NCBI GenBank assembly: GCA_015478945.1
Contig: JABUQX010057142.1
Coordinates: 1-25,768 of the forward strand
Length of the DNA stretch: 25,768 nt
Origin: Trachelipus rathkii
Lineage: Eukaryota > Arthropoda > Malacostraca > Isopoda > Trachelipodidae
Reading direction: 5' to 3'
This document shows, piece after piece, positions 8,096 to 20,972 of this stretch. Every line of letters starts with the position of its first letter. The first letter of the stretch is position 1. Made by a program: the position numbers and the translations under genes. The notes under the pieces are model-generated. The model was not told the origin of the DNA and did not search any database. It saw only the letters and a list, made by a program, of their open reading frames with translations.

Positions 8096-10250
8096 TGGGC
8101 CGGCGACACATTGCCATTTGGGATTTCTAATTAAATAAATTGATCGTTATTAGGAGATAAATTAGGTAAAGAATATGTATATTACCTAATTGCTCATTGT
8201 AAAGGCTAACGACGATGTGAAAGATGTTAAAGAGGAGAAGGATATGCGCACTTTGCCATGCTATGTCATTCTACTTGGCGCGCGAGCCTTGGCCTAAGGA
8301 AGGATTTTCAGCCCATCAGCCGCACTTTAAAATTGTCCATCATGTTCATTTCCCAAGGGGCTATTAGTTGTAAGTTATGGCATAGTTTTCTCCAAGTCCC
8401 GTGAACTAAATCAAACTAATACTCGGCAGCCTCTTCCCAACCCACATTATACCCAATCGAAGCGTGTCGTGTTGTACTTCGTGAAGATACTTCCTACCCT
8501 AAATTTGTGAATAAATTTGAGGAGACTTTGTATGAGAAATATGTACAAAAAGTTTTAATTTCTTTACAATATTTAAACATAATCACGTAAGACTTGAAAT
8601 AATGTTTTTGATTACGAATGCAAGCCAAAACATAGTTTATTGCAAGTTGGTGGAGAAAAGGATGAGGTTTTTCAGCTCCAAGATTCAATTTTCAGAGAAA
8701 TTTGGGAAATGTAATATTTTGAAAAGAAGCAAAAACTGCATTATAGGATAAACATAACGCGGGAGTTAGTGCTTATAAAACTTGTAAGCATCTGCAGAAA
8801 TGGTAGCTCCCCACAACAAAGTTCTGGTTTTCAGCAACAAAAGCGTGACGGGAGGTGATTCGTTAGAAGTGAATTTGCACCTGTTGCGCAGTTTCTCCAT
8901 GCACTGTAGGATGGTGAGGCCAGCGTCTCACAAGAAATTTAACTAGGGTAGTCTTAAACAAATTCTAGCAGGTGGACAATTAGCCATAGGGTGGAAATTT
9001 CTGATAGAACACTTACTGGGCGAGGACCCTCAGCCTACACCCCTAAGAACTAGAACTAAATAAGTCATAACATTCCACAATCAGGCATACGTAAACATAA
9101 TATAAACAAGAATAATACTAATAATTTATTCTTACTTAAACTATAAAGTTCGTTATATTCGAGAGCGTTTACAAAACAATATTAAATAATTTTATCCTCG
9201 CTTATTATCATTAACTTATGTGTCAAATAATATAGGTAACTACAAAAACTATTTTCTATGAATTATAATTATCAGTACTTAAATGAGTAAATCCCACTGA
9301 AATAAATTGTCGAAATACGAAGATAAAAAGTGTTAAAAAGTTAAAGCAAAATATTTCCTTATGATAAATTTTTCACAAGTCGTATCCAATAATAAAACAC
9401 GTAAAAAATGAGGGAAAAAGCCGATTAAGCATAATTTTAATTAGACAGATCTTACTATTGACACATAAAATAAATAAAAAGCGAGCAAACATAAACTCGT
9501 CCGAGGTTCATTACAAAAAAAGTAAAATCTACAGCCACCCACCGAGCGAGACAACCTAGTATTACATCATCCAATACTTATCATATTCTCACCTCACACT
9601 CACATTCCTCATACCCACTTACTTTTATTCCAACAATATGTTATTACGGGTAATGCACCCAGGTCGAGAGCTGCTTAATATCGATCTTCTATTCTATTAT
9701 ATTGGATATATCTATCGATTATACTCTCGATCTCGTTCAGTGCCAGAAGTCGTTTCTATTTGAGCTACTAGGCGGTGAGCGGTGATGTTATGTTTGGAGG
9801 GAGGTTTATGCGTGAGATAGGTGGTATAGTTAGCATTAATCTTTTGTTTTAAAGTGTGTAATAGTAATATTCCCCTACAATTATTGCAATATAGAAGAAC
9901 TGTTGAATTAACGGCAGAAACGTGAGTTAACATTTTGAAAGACCATAATAGTTGCGAGTAATAATTTAGCTGTAGATTAGATCGTTAAGTTTTAATACTG
10001 AATTGTTTAATTCTTATATATATATATACGAAATCCTGGTAAGAGTAACTTATCTTCAAATAATTAGTGTTGCTTAACTATTCACTCTGCGGCATGGTAC
10101 TGTTTGCAATGAGCTTATGATGAGTAATATAGGATATATAATATAGTTAGTAAGAGTAAGGATATAAGGGTACACTATGTGGATAGGTTACTATTTATCA
10201 TATGAAATGTATATATTCGTTATTCCTCACATTAGCGTTAACTTCACTAA
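8096..10250. other. Long unique-looking intergenic region
   Basis: About 2.1 kb with more balanced composition than most of the window and few simple repeats. Short frames at 8494-8688 and 9712-9933 (minus) have no recognisable domain and no clear splice context. I cannot support a gene, but an intron or regulatory DNA of a host gene cannot be excluded. Confidence 0.45.
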
Positions 10251-10310
10251 TATAGAAGGTATATAGTATATATAGTGTATAGTTATATATATATATAATA
10301 TATATTACTT
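10251..10310. repeat. Short (TA)n-rich stretch
   Basis: About 60 bases of interrupted TA repeat. Confidence 0.75.
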
Positions 10311-10501
10311 CCAAAAAAAAATGATGCATAAAATCCTAATAAATCCTTTAAAAGTATAAAGCAAATTGGTAAAGGAATATAATCGTGTACTATAAAAGTT
10401 CTTTTCCTTTCTCCGTTTTGTTACAAAAGAAAATCTTAGAAGGAAGGCATAAATGTAAGGGTTCCATAAACCATTTAGGAAGTTTATTTTTTCGGGTAAA
10501 A

Positions 10502-10760
10502 TGTGTGTGGTGTGTGTTGTGTGTGTGTGTGTGTGAGTAGACGAGAGAGAAGGAGAGAGAGTGAAGGAGAGAGGAGAGAGAGAATATAGAGAGAGTTATA
10601 GGAAAAGGGGGGGAGGTGGATTTGGGTATGAGGGGAAAGGGAAACAAAAAAGGTAGAGAATAAGAAAAAAGAAAGAGAAGAAATAGAGAAAAACAAATAG
10701 AAGAGAAAGGAGAGGAGAAGGAGAAGAGGAGAAGAGGATGAGGAAGAGCGAAAGGCTAAG
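10502..10760. repeat. (TG)n followed by a long purine tract
   Basis: A TG repeat at about 10502-10535 runs into 220 bases that are almost all A and G on the plus strand, including GAGAGA runs and a G7 run near 10608. The minus-strand frames over it, rich in Ser, Leu, Phe and His, are low-complexity translations of the repeat. Homopurine DNA of this length can form triplex structures. Confidence 0.9.
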
Positions 10761-11435
10761 GAAGAGAGTTTCTTTGATTGGAAAAAGAATGGTTAATTAA
10801 TATAAAAACATTCTGAGAACAAAATTACAACAAGCGCGGTAAGTCTTGAGGCATTTGCATATTTTTTTATTATTAATATGAAAAGAATCAATTATATAAA
10901 TTTTATACGTTCTCAAATAAAGTAGTAATGTTTATAAATAAGTTTATAAGAATCATGATATAAGAAAAGCAAAGTTCGTGGCGAATGTATAATAGTCAAA
11001 CGGAAAAAATCTTGAGAAAAACAAAAATTATAGAAAGAAAATAGAAGCGTAATATAAGAGAGGAAAATAAGAAAAAACACTAAGAAGCGATTTTTAATTT
11101 AATCTTTGTAATCACCTTGTAGTGGCTCTCTGATTCCTTGAAATTTCACGCCCACTCGTGCTTAATGGGTATGATGTAAAGAAAGCTAGACTCCCTTTGT
11201 CTTACTTGATGGCAGCACACACACAATACATGCGCACAGCCAGCACAAAGGCAACACACAACACCACATACACAGCGAGCGTCACCACAGCGCACATGTC
11301 AACTAAAAAAATAAAAAAACCCCAAAAACACCCAAACACAACACAACCAAAAAGAAAAAAAAAAACCTATAAGATATTTAAAAAATTATTTAATTTAAAC
11401 CTTAAAAGAGATCTTATAAATTATAATAAATATTT
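10761..11435. other. Intergenic DNA, partly CA-rich
   Basis: AT-rich DNA with an A/C-rich stretch at about 11210-11350 built from CACACA, CAACA and CCAAA words. The plus-strand frame across it is a low-complexity by-product. No gene was recognised. Confidence 0.5.
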
Positions 11436-11500
11436 ATATACTATATAGAATATAGTATATATATAGATATATATATATAATATATACGTAATATTTTATA
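11436..11500. repeat. Short (TA)n-rich stretch
   Basis: Interrupted TA repeat of about 65 bases. Confidence 0.75.
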
Positions 11501-11757
11501 GTAAATAATTATTAATAATTGTTATTATATTAGTTTTAGTATGACCTTTATTTGAAACCAGCAAATAAAAAAGTTAGAATGAGTTTGGGAGACTGTTAAT
11601 CTATGGAATAATTTCGGTTTGTAAGGGATTTTTATAATTTTCTGAGAAATTTTCCTCCCCATAATTAAAAATGATATAGATAGATACATAAAGTTTAATC
11701 TATAGCAAGGGCTAAGGTCGTATATTATATTTACATATAGTACATATCACAACTACT
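11501..11757. other. Intergenic DNA
   Basis: AT-rich, no features recognised. Confidence 0.5.
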
Positions 11758-11865
11758 CGCAGCGCTCAGCGCGAATAAGTTGTAAACACGGGCCGGCTCG
11801 TCGCGTAGCGCGCTTCGGATGCGAGCGCTTCAAAGCGACGGGTCTGCCTGCATACTACACCAAGC
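11758..11865 (+). other. Small GC-rich patch, weakly tRNA-like
   Basis: About 100 bases rich in CG dinucleotides within AT-rich surroundings. GGCTCGTCGCGTAGCGC at 11796-11812 is vaguely A-box-like. A stem GCGCT/AGCGC pairs 11810-11814 with 11824-11828 where an anticodon arm would be, and GACGGGTC follows where the T arm would be. The B box is not convincing. It may be an old tRNA-derived SINE head or simply a GC-rich patch. Confidence 0.3.
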
Positions 11866-12145
11866 CTGCCGTGCATTTTAATCCTTTATGCGTATTATTT
11901 TAGTTTTATTTATATCTCATATAATTGCGAATATATGAAAAAATAATTTTGAAAATGAAAAAAAATCTCAAATTATAAGACAATAAAAAGTACATCAAAA
12001 TGACACCAAAGACCCTACAAATGTAATTTAATATTAAATAAAATCTCTTATTCCTGATTTTTCACTTGGATAATAAAAATGTATTCTTAGTTTACGAGAG
12101 ATTTACAAGAGGGAAATTGTTTGATTGCTCCCTAGGTATAAAGGT
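11866..12145. other. Intergenic DNA
   Basis: AT-rich, without a recognised feature. Confidence 0.5.
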
Positions 12146-12215
12146 CATATATAATAATATATATATATTATAATATATATATATTATATATATATATAAT
12201 ATAGTATATATATAT
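12146..12215. repeat. (TA)n microsatellite
   Basis: About 70 bases of interrupted TA repeat. Confidence 0.85.
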
Positions 12216-12665
12216 CACTATAAAGATATAATATAAGGGTAAAGTAGGTATTTATCGTCCATATCCAATATATATAGCATAAATTCAATAATATATACAA
12301 TATATTCGAGATAATGTAATAGTATAGAATGAGTATATAAATATTGAATATAATGAAATGCTTATATATATATAGATAATATCTATTTAAACACTAACAC
12401 ATTCATTTATTAAGTACCTATTAGTAACAATTAATATAATATACCTATGTATACTATATTCAACTATACTATACCCATATAAAACCGTATAGTATACATA
12501 ATATATTAATACTATATCTATAATAAATATATACTAATGTAGATTTGTTAATGTACTTGGAAAAATCGATAGTTTTTTTTCAATAATCCGTTTTCTTTTT
12601 AAAATGAGTGCTTTTTTATTAAGGGAGACTCAGCCAGAATCACATCAAAAAAATCATGCTCGGTG
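12216..12665. other. AT-rich intergenic DNA
   Basis: Scattered TATA words without a clean array; no gene recognised. Confidence 0.5.
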
Positions 12666-12710
12666 ACTAACTAACTTACTTACTAACTAACTAACTAACA
12701 AACTAACTAA
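12666..12710 (+). repeat. (CTAA)n tetranucleotide microsatellite
   Basis: About eleven units of CTAA, with CTTA variants in units 3 and 4 and one ACAA variant. Confidence 0.92.
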
Positions 12711-12937
12711 TTATATACTATTTTAAATTATACTAATTATCAATATTACTTAGTTAGATATACAATACTTAGCATTATATTAACAGCCTATATACCTAGA
12801 GATATATATACTATATAATATATAATATATTATATATATAGTATAACTAATAAGTTCGAATTTAAGGTTCAGATGCTCTTTTCAAGGGTTAGGGATAAGG
12901 ATATGTTCAGTATGCACAGACTTAATCTAGTGCATCC
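12711..12937. other. AT-rich intergenic DNA
   Basis: Includes a short TA stretch at about 12800-12845; otherwise no feature. Confidence 0.5.
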
Positions 12938-13024
12938 ATATATATAATAATATTATATATATATAATATATATATATAATATATAATATATATATTACAA
13001 CTAGTTTTTATAACATATTATATA

Positions 13025-13054
<30 letters not shown>
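12938..13054. repeat. (TA)n microsatellite
   Basis: Interrupted TA array broken by a short unique piece near 12998-13015. Confidence 0.85.
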
Positions 13055-13055
<1 letters not shown>

Positions 13056-13337
13056 CCCTATAATACAGATCAACATGCTATTCTGTGTTAAAATAAAAAA
13101 CTCCATACCTCGACATTCCACATATAAGATTTTAGCTTTCATTTAACACTATAACATATAATCACAACATATATACATAATGTTGAAGATCAAAAGAGCC
13201 TATTCTTTAGTCGCGTAATAACAGCGCGCCCTTCTCCGTATCATCTTCCAGGCACTGGGTCAGGAGCAACAACTGCAACCCCTCAAAAAATATCAGGAAT
13301 TAAGCCACAAATACTAAAGCTCTGACGCATTGTTTAC
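13055..13337. other. Intergenic DNA
   Basis: Unique-looking sequence of mixed composition; no gene recognised. Confidence 0.5.
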
Positions 13338-13508
13338 TCATTCCTTCTTCCCTCCTCTCGTCCTCTTCACCTTCTCACTCTCTTCTCTCATCTGCGTGTC
13401 TAAGACCAAAATCTCTTCTCTCCTCTCTCTCTCTCTCTCCCCCTTCATTCTCCCTCTCTCTCTCCTCTCTCTCCCTCTCCCCCATCTCTCTCCTCTTCTC
13501 TTTTATAC
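13338..13508. repeat. Long pyrimidine tract with (TC)n
   Basis: About 170 bases that are nearly all C and T on the plus strand, with clean TCTCTC runs at about 13410-13440 and 13450-13470. A plus-strand frame rich in Ser, Leu and Pro across it is a by-product of the repeat. Confidence 0.9.
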
Positions 13509-14749
13509 CTACAGTATATATAAATATATTAATTATTCATTAAAAAATCTTTACACTTATTATTAACTTCCAGAAATAGCTCAATCTTAACTTCTTCCAG
13601 AACTACACCCCCAATCGAACCTCTAACCCCTCCCACTCCATTATATCATATTTATATATATATATATATTAACTCTAACATTTTGACCTCCATACTCCAT
13701 CAAATAAGTACACACTAACTATTAACTTATAAGATATATTTAACACTCTTACCAAGAATTTATATATTTATAATAGCCTACCTTATTATTGTCCGCGACA
13801 TTCTCTATCTATAATAACTCATTTTTTGTCGAACACACTTTTATTCCATAAAGAAAATAAAAGGAACTTATGAAAAATCGTTTGTCTGCTCCACGAGATA
13901 GCGCAAATCAATCTCCTCTATAGTGTAAATTTCTACTGCGCTTATTCCGCGCAGCCGAAAGACTTTTCTCTGTCGCCAGAGTCGTAAGCTTAGTAAAGTT
14001 ACATGAAGCTTTACAGTTATAGACTCACATTTTGCGTGTCCCGCTGCTCCATATTTTTTCCATTTTCTGAGCTTTCACATCAGTAATATTCTCTCTTTAA
14101 ATTCGATCATTTATTTTTTCAAATTTTGAGATTTCTTCATTGCAATATCACAATATGATTTCATTATGTAAATTATATATATATTCATAACTAGTATATA
14201 TAATATATATATATAATTTGTATATATATTACTACATATTACAATATATTATATCACCTAAACCTATACTATTAATCACCTACTACCCTTACATACCTAT
14301 AGTCAACTAGCAATTCCTATGATACTATGCAAAACACCTCTCATTAGAAACACAAATATTGAATAGCCTAACGTAGGACACGAGACATTTATATAACTAA
14401 GTATATCCTATATATATCACCTACTGCTCGATCATGATATAATTATATCTCACTCTTACGTACCATCACCTAATAAATATATACTCAAAACATGACTACA
14501 CTTATCTACCCTATATCCTATACTAAACATCATTATATACTCCTAAATACTTATCATAAGTAATAAATACTATTCCTTATAAATTATTAGCCTGTAAATG
14601 TAGTTTAAATTTAGAGTATTTACTCAATTAAATATATATATTACTACTATATATACATTTACCTGTACCACTATCCATTTTCACTACCAACACCCATCCA
14701 ACAATATTACCTCATCTTTTCCATCGTATCATTAAAATACATTAATATC
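13509..14749. other. G-poor AT-rich intergenic DNA
   Basis: Over 1.2 kb in which the plus strand holds many A, C and T but few G, most clearly at 13570-13760 and 14230-14760. A more balanced patch lies at about 13870-14060. No gene, splice-flanked frame or element was recognised. Confidence 0.5.
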
Positions 14750-14905
14750 TAATTAATTACAATGATCATATTATTAAAATATATTATTAATATATATAAT
14801 ATTAATTATAATTAATAATATAGTTATATTATATATATATTAATATAATTAATATATAAATATTATATATAATATATATATATAATATTATATATTAATA
14901 TAAAT

Positions 14906-14947
<42 letters not shown>

Positions 14948-15877
14948 ATATATTATATATAATATATATATTAATATTAATGCTAAGCACCTATACCCTT
15001 TGCACAGAACCTTATACTATCAGATCATGCCAATACTTATATATATAATTATATATATATATATAGTGATAATATAAATAATAACTAAATATATAATAAT
15101 ATATATAATAGCTATATAATATTTTAGTTCTCTTTATATACTACTTTACTTTAAATATACATAACTAAAAAATCAACATATATCAACAACAGTAACACTG
15201 CTAATATATATTATATAATAATATATAATATATATAGTATATAATAATATTATTAATAATAATATAATTAATTATATATGTATATATATATATAATAATA
15301 TTAATATATATTTTAATATAATAATAATATATATTATAATTAAATTATATATATATAGTTAATATATATATTATATATATACTATATAATTATTATATAT
15401 ATATTAATATATATAATATATTATAATAATATATTATATATATAATTATATATATATATATTAATATATATATATTAATATATATTAATATATATTTTAC
15501 ATGTTATATTGATTATAACTATATAATATAATCCATTATATAACTTATATACTATATAGTATATATCATATATATACTTGGTATAATATACCATACTATA
15601 TAATGAGGTCGGTATACTCTAATTTATACATTAATATATAAATATAATATATAATATATTTATTATATATAATAATATAGTATATAATAATATAATATAT
15701 AATAATATATATATATATTATAATATTATTATGATATAAAATATATAATATAAATATATATATTTAATCTCAATTAATATATATATATATATATATATAT
15801 ATGATATATATATATATATATAATTATAATATATTATATATATATATAATATATATATAATATATATATTCTATACG

Positions 15878-15910
<33 letters not shown>

Positions 15911-16060
15911 ATTATATATAAATACTATATTATATATAATAATATATAATATATTATATTAATATATAATAGTTATATATATATATATATATATAAATAT
16001 ATATATTAATATATATTATATTAATATATTTATATATAATTAATTAATATTATATTATTG
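14750..16060. repeat. 1.3 kb block of almost pure A/T, interrupted (TA)n
   Basis: TATA-type sequence throughout, with TTAA, TAATA and TATTA interruptions and only a few short unique islands (about 14980-15030, 15120-15200, 15500-15630). It contains no coding capacity. Arrays of this kind are prone to collapse and to consensus errors in assemblies. Confidence 0.9.
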
Positions 16061-16446
16061 AGAATAAATATATCATATGCATTAAATTATATAGTAACTC
16101 ATTACGCAATCCAATAAAAAAGAGTTAATATATATCTGAGGGTAATGATAAAGAGAGTATAGAATCTATAGAATAGGAAAATTGAGATTAGTAGTATTCG
16201 AGAAGTATCCTTATCATGAGTGTTTATATAACATATATAAAAATTAGTATCATGCTTATTTGTCTGAGTAAATTGGAATAGACTGAGCTTTATATTTATA
16301 AAATTCGGTATACGACCCGTCAGTATATTCTAGCGACTGAACAGGATACGGAATAAGTGGACAGGGTTATTTTGAGACTTGACTCTCGGTAATACAATTA
16401 GTATGTTAAATTAAAAATAATATTATAATCTGTAGATATTATTAGA
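16061..16446. other. Intergenic island between AT blocks
   Basis: About 390 bases of more complex, C-poor sequence on the plus strand. No gene or RNA recognised. Confidence 0.5.
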
Positions 16447-16760
16447 AGCAATTAATATATATATAATATATAATAATATAAATATATATATTACATATAT
16501 ATATATAATAATATAATATATATATATATAATATATATATAGTATATATAATAATATAATATATATTATATATATATATATATATTAATATAATATATAT
16601 ATATATATTATATTATATTATATTATATAGTAGTATAATATAAATATATTATATTTAATAATTATTATATATATTAATTAATAATAATAATAATATATAG
16701 TATATATAAGTAATATAGTTATATAATATATATAATTATAGATATAAATACATAATTATT
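16447..16760. repeat. Interrupted (TA)n block
   Basis: About 310 bases of TA and TAA repeat. Confidence 0.88.
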
Positions 16761-17744
16761 ATTATTATTGTAATTGAATTTTAAAAAATAATCTTTTTGA
16801 AAATTTAAAAGAATACATTAATATAATAATAATTATACACATTGATACCATATTTAAAAATAATAATGATAACAATAATTGCAAATTAAATAAATAAGAT
16901 AAATAGAAATAACCTCATTCTCTATTATTAATTCAGTCTAATAACTGCAGATACCTATATTATGTTGACTAGTACGTTTTTGTATGCATAATACACAATC
17001 ACAAGGCATATATTTCTAACTTTTAATAATATTATTATATATATATATAAATATATATATAATATATAATATAAAGGAATCTACCTAGTGTCAATATGAG
17101 TGTGGTAAGATAAACGAAATGGAAAAATCGGGAGATATGAGTAGTATATGTGAGTAAGCGTCTATGGCAGTTGGAGTTAACGAACAAATGGGGGATAGAT
17201 GAGAAAATATGTAATAACAATATGGGGGGGGGATGGAGGAAGGGAGGTCAAAATTAAGTTTATTCTACAATATTATGGCAAATAAAATTTATTTATTATT
17301 ACAAGTAATTAGGATATAATCAACTTTTTATCATCCATATTACAAAATGGATATCGCAAATCATTCCAAATTCCAGTCAAAAATATGCTTAACATACTAA
17401 ATATAATAATTAATAACATCATCATCCATACTACGGTACATCCATGATGCATCATACAGCTCATGTTATATTGAGAAAGATAGTAAACAGTATGATTCAC
17501 ATGGTATATCTATTTTAAATTTATTTAAAATTCTAACTTTTAATGAGCAAAAAACTGGGATAAGGATATTAATTTCACTAATTTAACTGATAAATTTTGT
17601 TTCACTAGCTGCACTTATCCACACTAAATTACATTCACTTTCACACAAAAGATAATGAATCGTTAGAAGCACTTATTTTTAACTACTACACAGGCTTCCT
17701 GGCAGAAGTCTTTTGAATAAAACAAATAAAATTTCTCATACAAT
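16761..17744. other. Intergenic DNA
   Basis: AT-rich sequence with a short TA run at 17035-17072. A C-poor stretch at 17090-17250 ends in a purine-rich piece with G8 near 17224. Short minus-strand frames here have no domain character. No gene supported. Confidence 0.5.
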
Positions 17745-17828
17745 TAATATATATATACTATATACCTAATATATAATATTATAATTATAGTATATAATAT
17801 GTTAAACTATTATTATTATCATAATAAT

Positions 17829-17878
<50 letters not shown>

Positions 17879-17915
17879 TATTACATATATATTTTATTAC
17901 ATACTATATATAATT
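17745..17915. repeat. (TA)n microsatellite
   Basis: TA array with a clean run of about 40 bases at 17838-17876. Confidence 0.9.
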
Positions 17916-18097
17916 AATATAACTCGGAAGACAGTCACAATGTACACTCACATACATTCGCATCCGGAAATTTACGATTTTGAAAAATCCGAGGAATGTG
18001 TGGATGTTAAAATATTAAAGGTTATTAAAGTACTTAAAGTAAAGTTTTAAAAGTACTTAACAGAATAGCTTTATTTTGTGTGGAAATTATATACTGT
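17916..18097. other. Intergenic DNA
   Basis: Short unique-looking sequence; no feature recognised. Confidence 0.5.
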
Positions 18098-18240
18098 TTC
18101 ATTATAATATATATATATATATTATATATATAATATATATACACTACTAATACAAATACATACATATATATATAATATATAATATAGTATATATATTATA
18201 TATAGTATAATAATATAGTGATATACTATATATAATAATA
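18098..18240. repeat. Interrupted (TA)n block
   Basis: TA repeat interrupted by a short A/C stretch near 18140-18165. Confidence 0.85.
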
Positions 18241-18929
18241 CACTGATCTAAACCCGTTCTTATAAAGTTATTATGATACTAATATATATATATATAACGA
18301 ATACCAGTAAGTTATACAGTCAGTTATGGCCATATGTAATAATAAATATACATAATAGAACATATGTAATGACGAAGCCGGATGACACATATATCCAAAG
18401 AGCGGGATGATCAGAATATAGAAGGTAGCTAAGGAAAAAGCGTAGATGTCACTACAAAAGAACTCTTATTATTGGTGGATGTAGTGAAGTTATACAGGTA
18501 TAGCGGTACTAAGACGACTAAATAACTTAGTAAATTATCGGAAACTAGCTTGAAAAAATAGTACATAGAAGTATGATAATTATTATATTATTAAAAATGA
18601 AATGGGTAATGAAGGAGTAATAATTATTATAATAATTAGTAATCTGAGATAACTACGTAGTAATGAGCCGGATAGGACCGTGAGACGAGGTGTAAATATA
18701 TACGTATTAAAAAAGGCTGAGAGCTAAATAGGGTTGTGAAGTCACCAGCAAATAATTTATACTACGTAATATTGTACTTAATACAATAGAGAGTTATACT
18801 GTTTTTTTGTATGACTATAAACGAGTCATATTTAAAAAAACGCTAAATACTTATATAGGGTACTATGATGTAAATATTACTCACCTAAAACCTTCCTTAT
18901 CCACTTTATATTGCACAATCTCACTATTT
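18241..18929. other. C-poor intergenic DNA
   Basis: About 690 bases with many G, A and T but few C on the plus strand, the opposite bias from 13.5-14.7 kb. No gene, tRNA or element recognised. Confidence 0.5.
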
Positions 18930-19145
18930 CTTATATATAATAATATATATAATATATAGTTAATATTCATTAATCTTAAAATATTTATATATATTATAAA
19001 TATATATATATAATATATAAATTATAAATTATTATAATAATATAATAATAAAAATATATATAATACTATATATATATATATATTATATTAATTAATAATA
19101 TATTAATTAATATATCATATATATATTAATATATATATATACATT
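18930..19145. repeat. Interrupted (TA)n block
   Basis: About 215 bases of TA, TAA and TTAA repeat. Confidence 0.88.
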
Positions 19146-20065
19146 GGAAAATATTTTATAATAATTTTAATAACTACTTGGGGCCAGAGAATTAGGCTGG
19201 GTTATTGTTGACGAGATTATATGTATAGTAGTATGTATTGTATAAGTTAGTGAGTTGATGGTATGATGTAAATTATACTAGTATGTGGTAGTATATACAG
19301 GTGTGTTGATGCGTGATTAGTTTATAGTATAATACTTAGTCATTTATATATATGTTAATTAATATATATATTTAATTTATATTTTAATTATTATACAATT
19401 TATATTGCTTTAAAATATTTTTCTATATCATAGAAGGCCGGTGAGAGATTGGTTGTATAACAATTCTTTCCGATGTATTGAAGATCATTTTTGGTGATAT
19501 TGTGAGAGTAGATAAATTTTGAGGATTTTGGGAACAGATGTTTTTATAATAGACGGAGTAGATTTGGGTGTGTGGTATAAGCGAAAAACGTCAGGGACAC
19601 TTATTAATGAAGGTTAGGTTTTAATGAGAGTGGTAAGAGATTTCAGAGAGCGAGAAACATAGAGACCATCGGTGATCGATAGAGGTGAATATATATTAAT
19701 ATAGGAAAAATCGGTGATATGAGGAGTAAGGAGAGAGAGAGAATAAAATGTCAAGAATATTTATAGACGTTTAAAAATTCTTGAGAAATAATTAATATTA
19801 ATATTATTGAAGAGGTTATTAATTATTTTAATTATGTTTTTTGTATTTAAAAGATATAATTAAGGGGAAGAACAGGAGAATGAGTAAATAAAAAGACACA
19901 GAGATTGTAAATGTATAGTGGAAGAATAATTAAATCTAATGAAGAGGAACGAAAAATGAGGGACATAAAAAAGTAGAAGTTGGGATGGTTAAACCATGGA
20001 AATAAAATCAAAGAAATTGAGAAGATGTATTTCAGTTTTTCTGTCCTCTTGCATCTTGTTAAAGG
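19146..20065. other. C-poor, G-rich intergenic DNA
   Basis: The plus strand is conspicuously poor in C over most of this 900-base stretch, with GTGTG, GGTGA and GAGAGAG words. The minus-strand frame at 19847-20077 is low-complexity. No gene supported. Confidence 0.5.
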
Positions 20066-20787
20066 GGGATCTCTCATCTAACCTCTCTTGAGTCGCGTCT
20101 CGTCTCTCTCTCCTCTCCTTAAGGTGTCTCTTGTCCATTACGGTATGTTGTAACCTATGTTCATTTCATTCGTTCTCAGTCTCTGAGCACTATATTGCGT
20201 CTGGATATCCGAGCTCATTAGATCTCAAAGTATCAATCTGCCTTTTCACATGGCATCAATCCTTGTATAGGGTGCGTGGTATCCTGATCGTGTATTAGGC
20301 TTGTATAGAAGAACTCTTGCACTCAATTAATGAGGAATGAACATACTTATGAGAGTTTGTATGTCGTTCTGTCTAAATCTGTTAGCAACTTGATACTCAT
20401 CATCTCCTAATCTCCCTATCTTTTATCTATCCTAATCATTTATCTCCCTTGTCCTCTAGAACAAATCTATCTTTAATAGTTCTAATCCCGTCTAGTCTAT
20501 CTCCTGCTTTCTTTCTGTCTGCAATTCTTTTATCTCGGCATGTCCTCTCATCTCGTTTTTTCTTGGTCTGTTCTAGTTCCTGTCCGTTGGGATAATAGAA
20601 ATGGATAGATTACGGTCGTGCTTTCCGTGCTAATTCGTCGTTTTTAAAGGCTCAGGATCTTTGTACTACTATTTTTTCCATTCGCTGTTTGTGTCGAGCG
20701 ATATCTTTTTTAAGTTGTTGGGTTAGCAAAAAATATATTCGACCGGACTGGACAGAGTGAATTATCGAGTGACATAATACTACAGTG
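20066..20787. other. Pyrimidine-rich intergenic DNA
   Basis: The base bias flips near 20070: the plus strand becomes rich in C and T, with TCTCTC runs at 20095-20130 and many CTAATC/ATCTCC words up to about 20600. No reading frame or element was recognised. Confidence 0.5.
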
Positions 20788-20972
20788 AGAGAAGATAGAG
20801 AGATGAAAGAGAGATGAGTGAAGAGAGAGAGAAGGAGAGTATGACGAAGGAGAGGAAGAGAGGAGGAGAGAGAGAGGGAGGAGAAGAAAGAGAGGAAGAG
20901 TGAGTTGAGAGTGGGATCAGAGAGAGAAGAGGGAGGCAGTAGTGAAAATAAGAAAATAGAGAAAATGGAGGT
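20788..20972. repeat. Purine tract with (GA)n
   Basis: About 185 bases almost entirely A and G on the plus strand, with GAGAGA runs. The 111-codon minus-strand frame over it is a Ser/Leu-rich translation of the repeat and is not a gene. Confidence 0.9.

Noticed and set aside
10390..10696. Two overlapping minus-strand frames rich in Ser, Leu, Phe and His
   Set aside because: They cover the (TG)n and purine tract in two frames; the peptides are low-complexity by-products.
11158..11448. 96-codon plus-strand frame rich in Thr, Lys and His
   Set aside because: It is carried by an A/C-rich low-complexity stretch running into AT-rich DNA; there is no domain or splice context.
13330..13566. 78-codon plus-strand frame rich in Ser, Leu and Pro
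   Set aside because: It is a by-product of the (TC)n pyrimidine tract.
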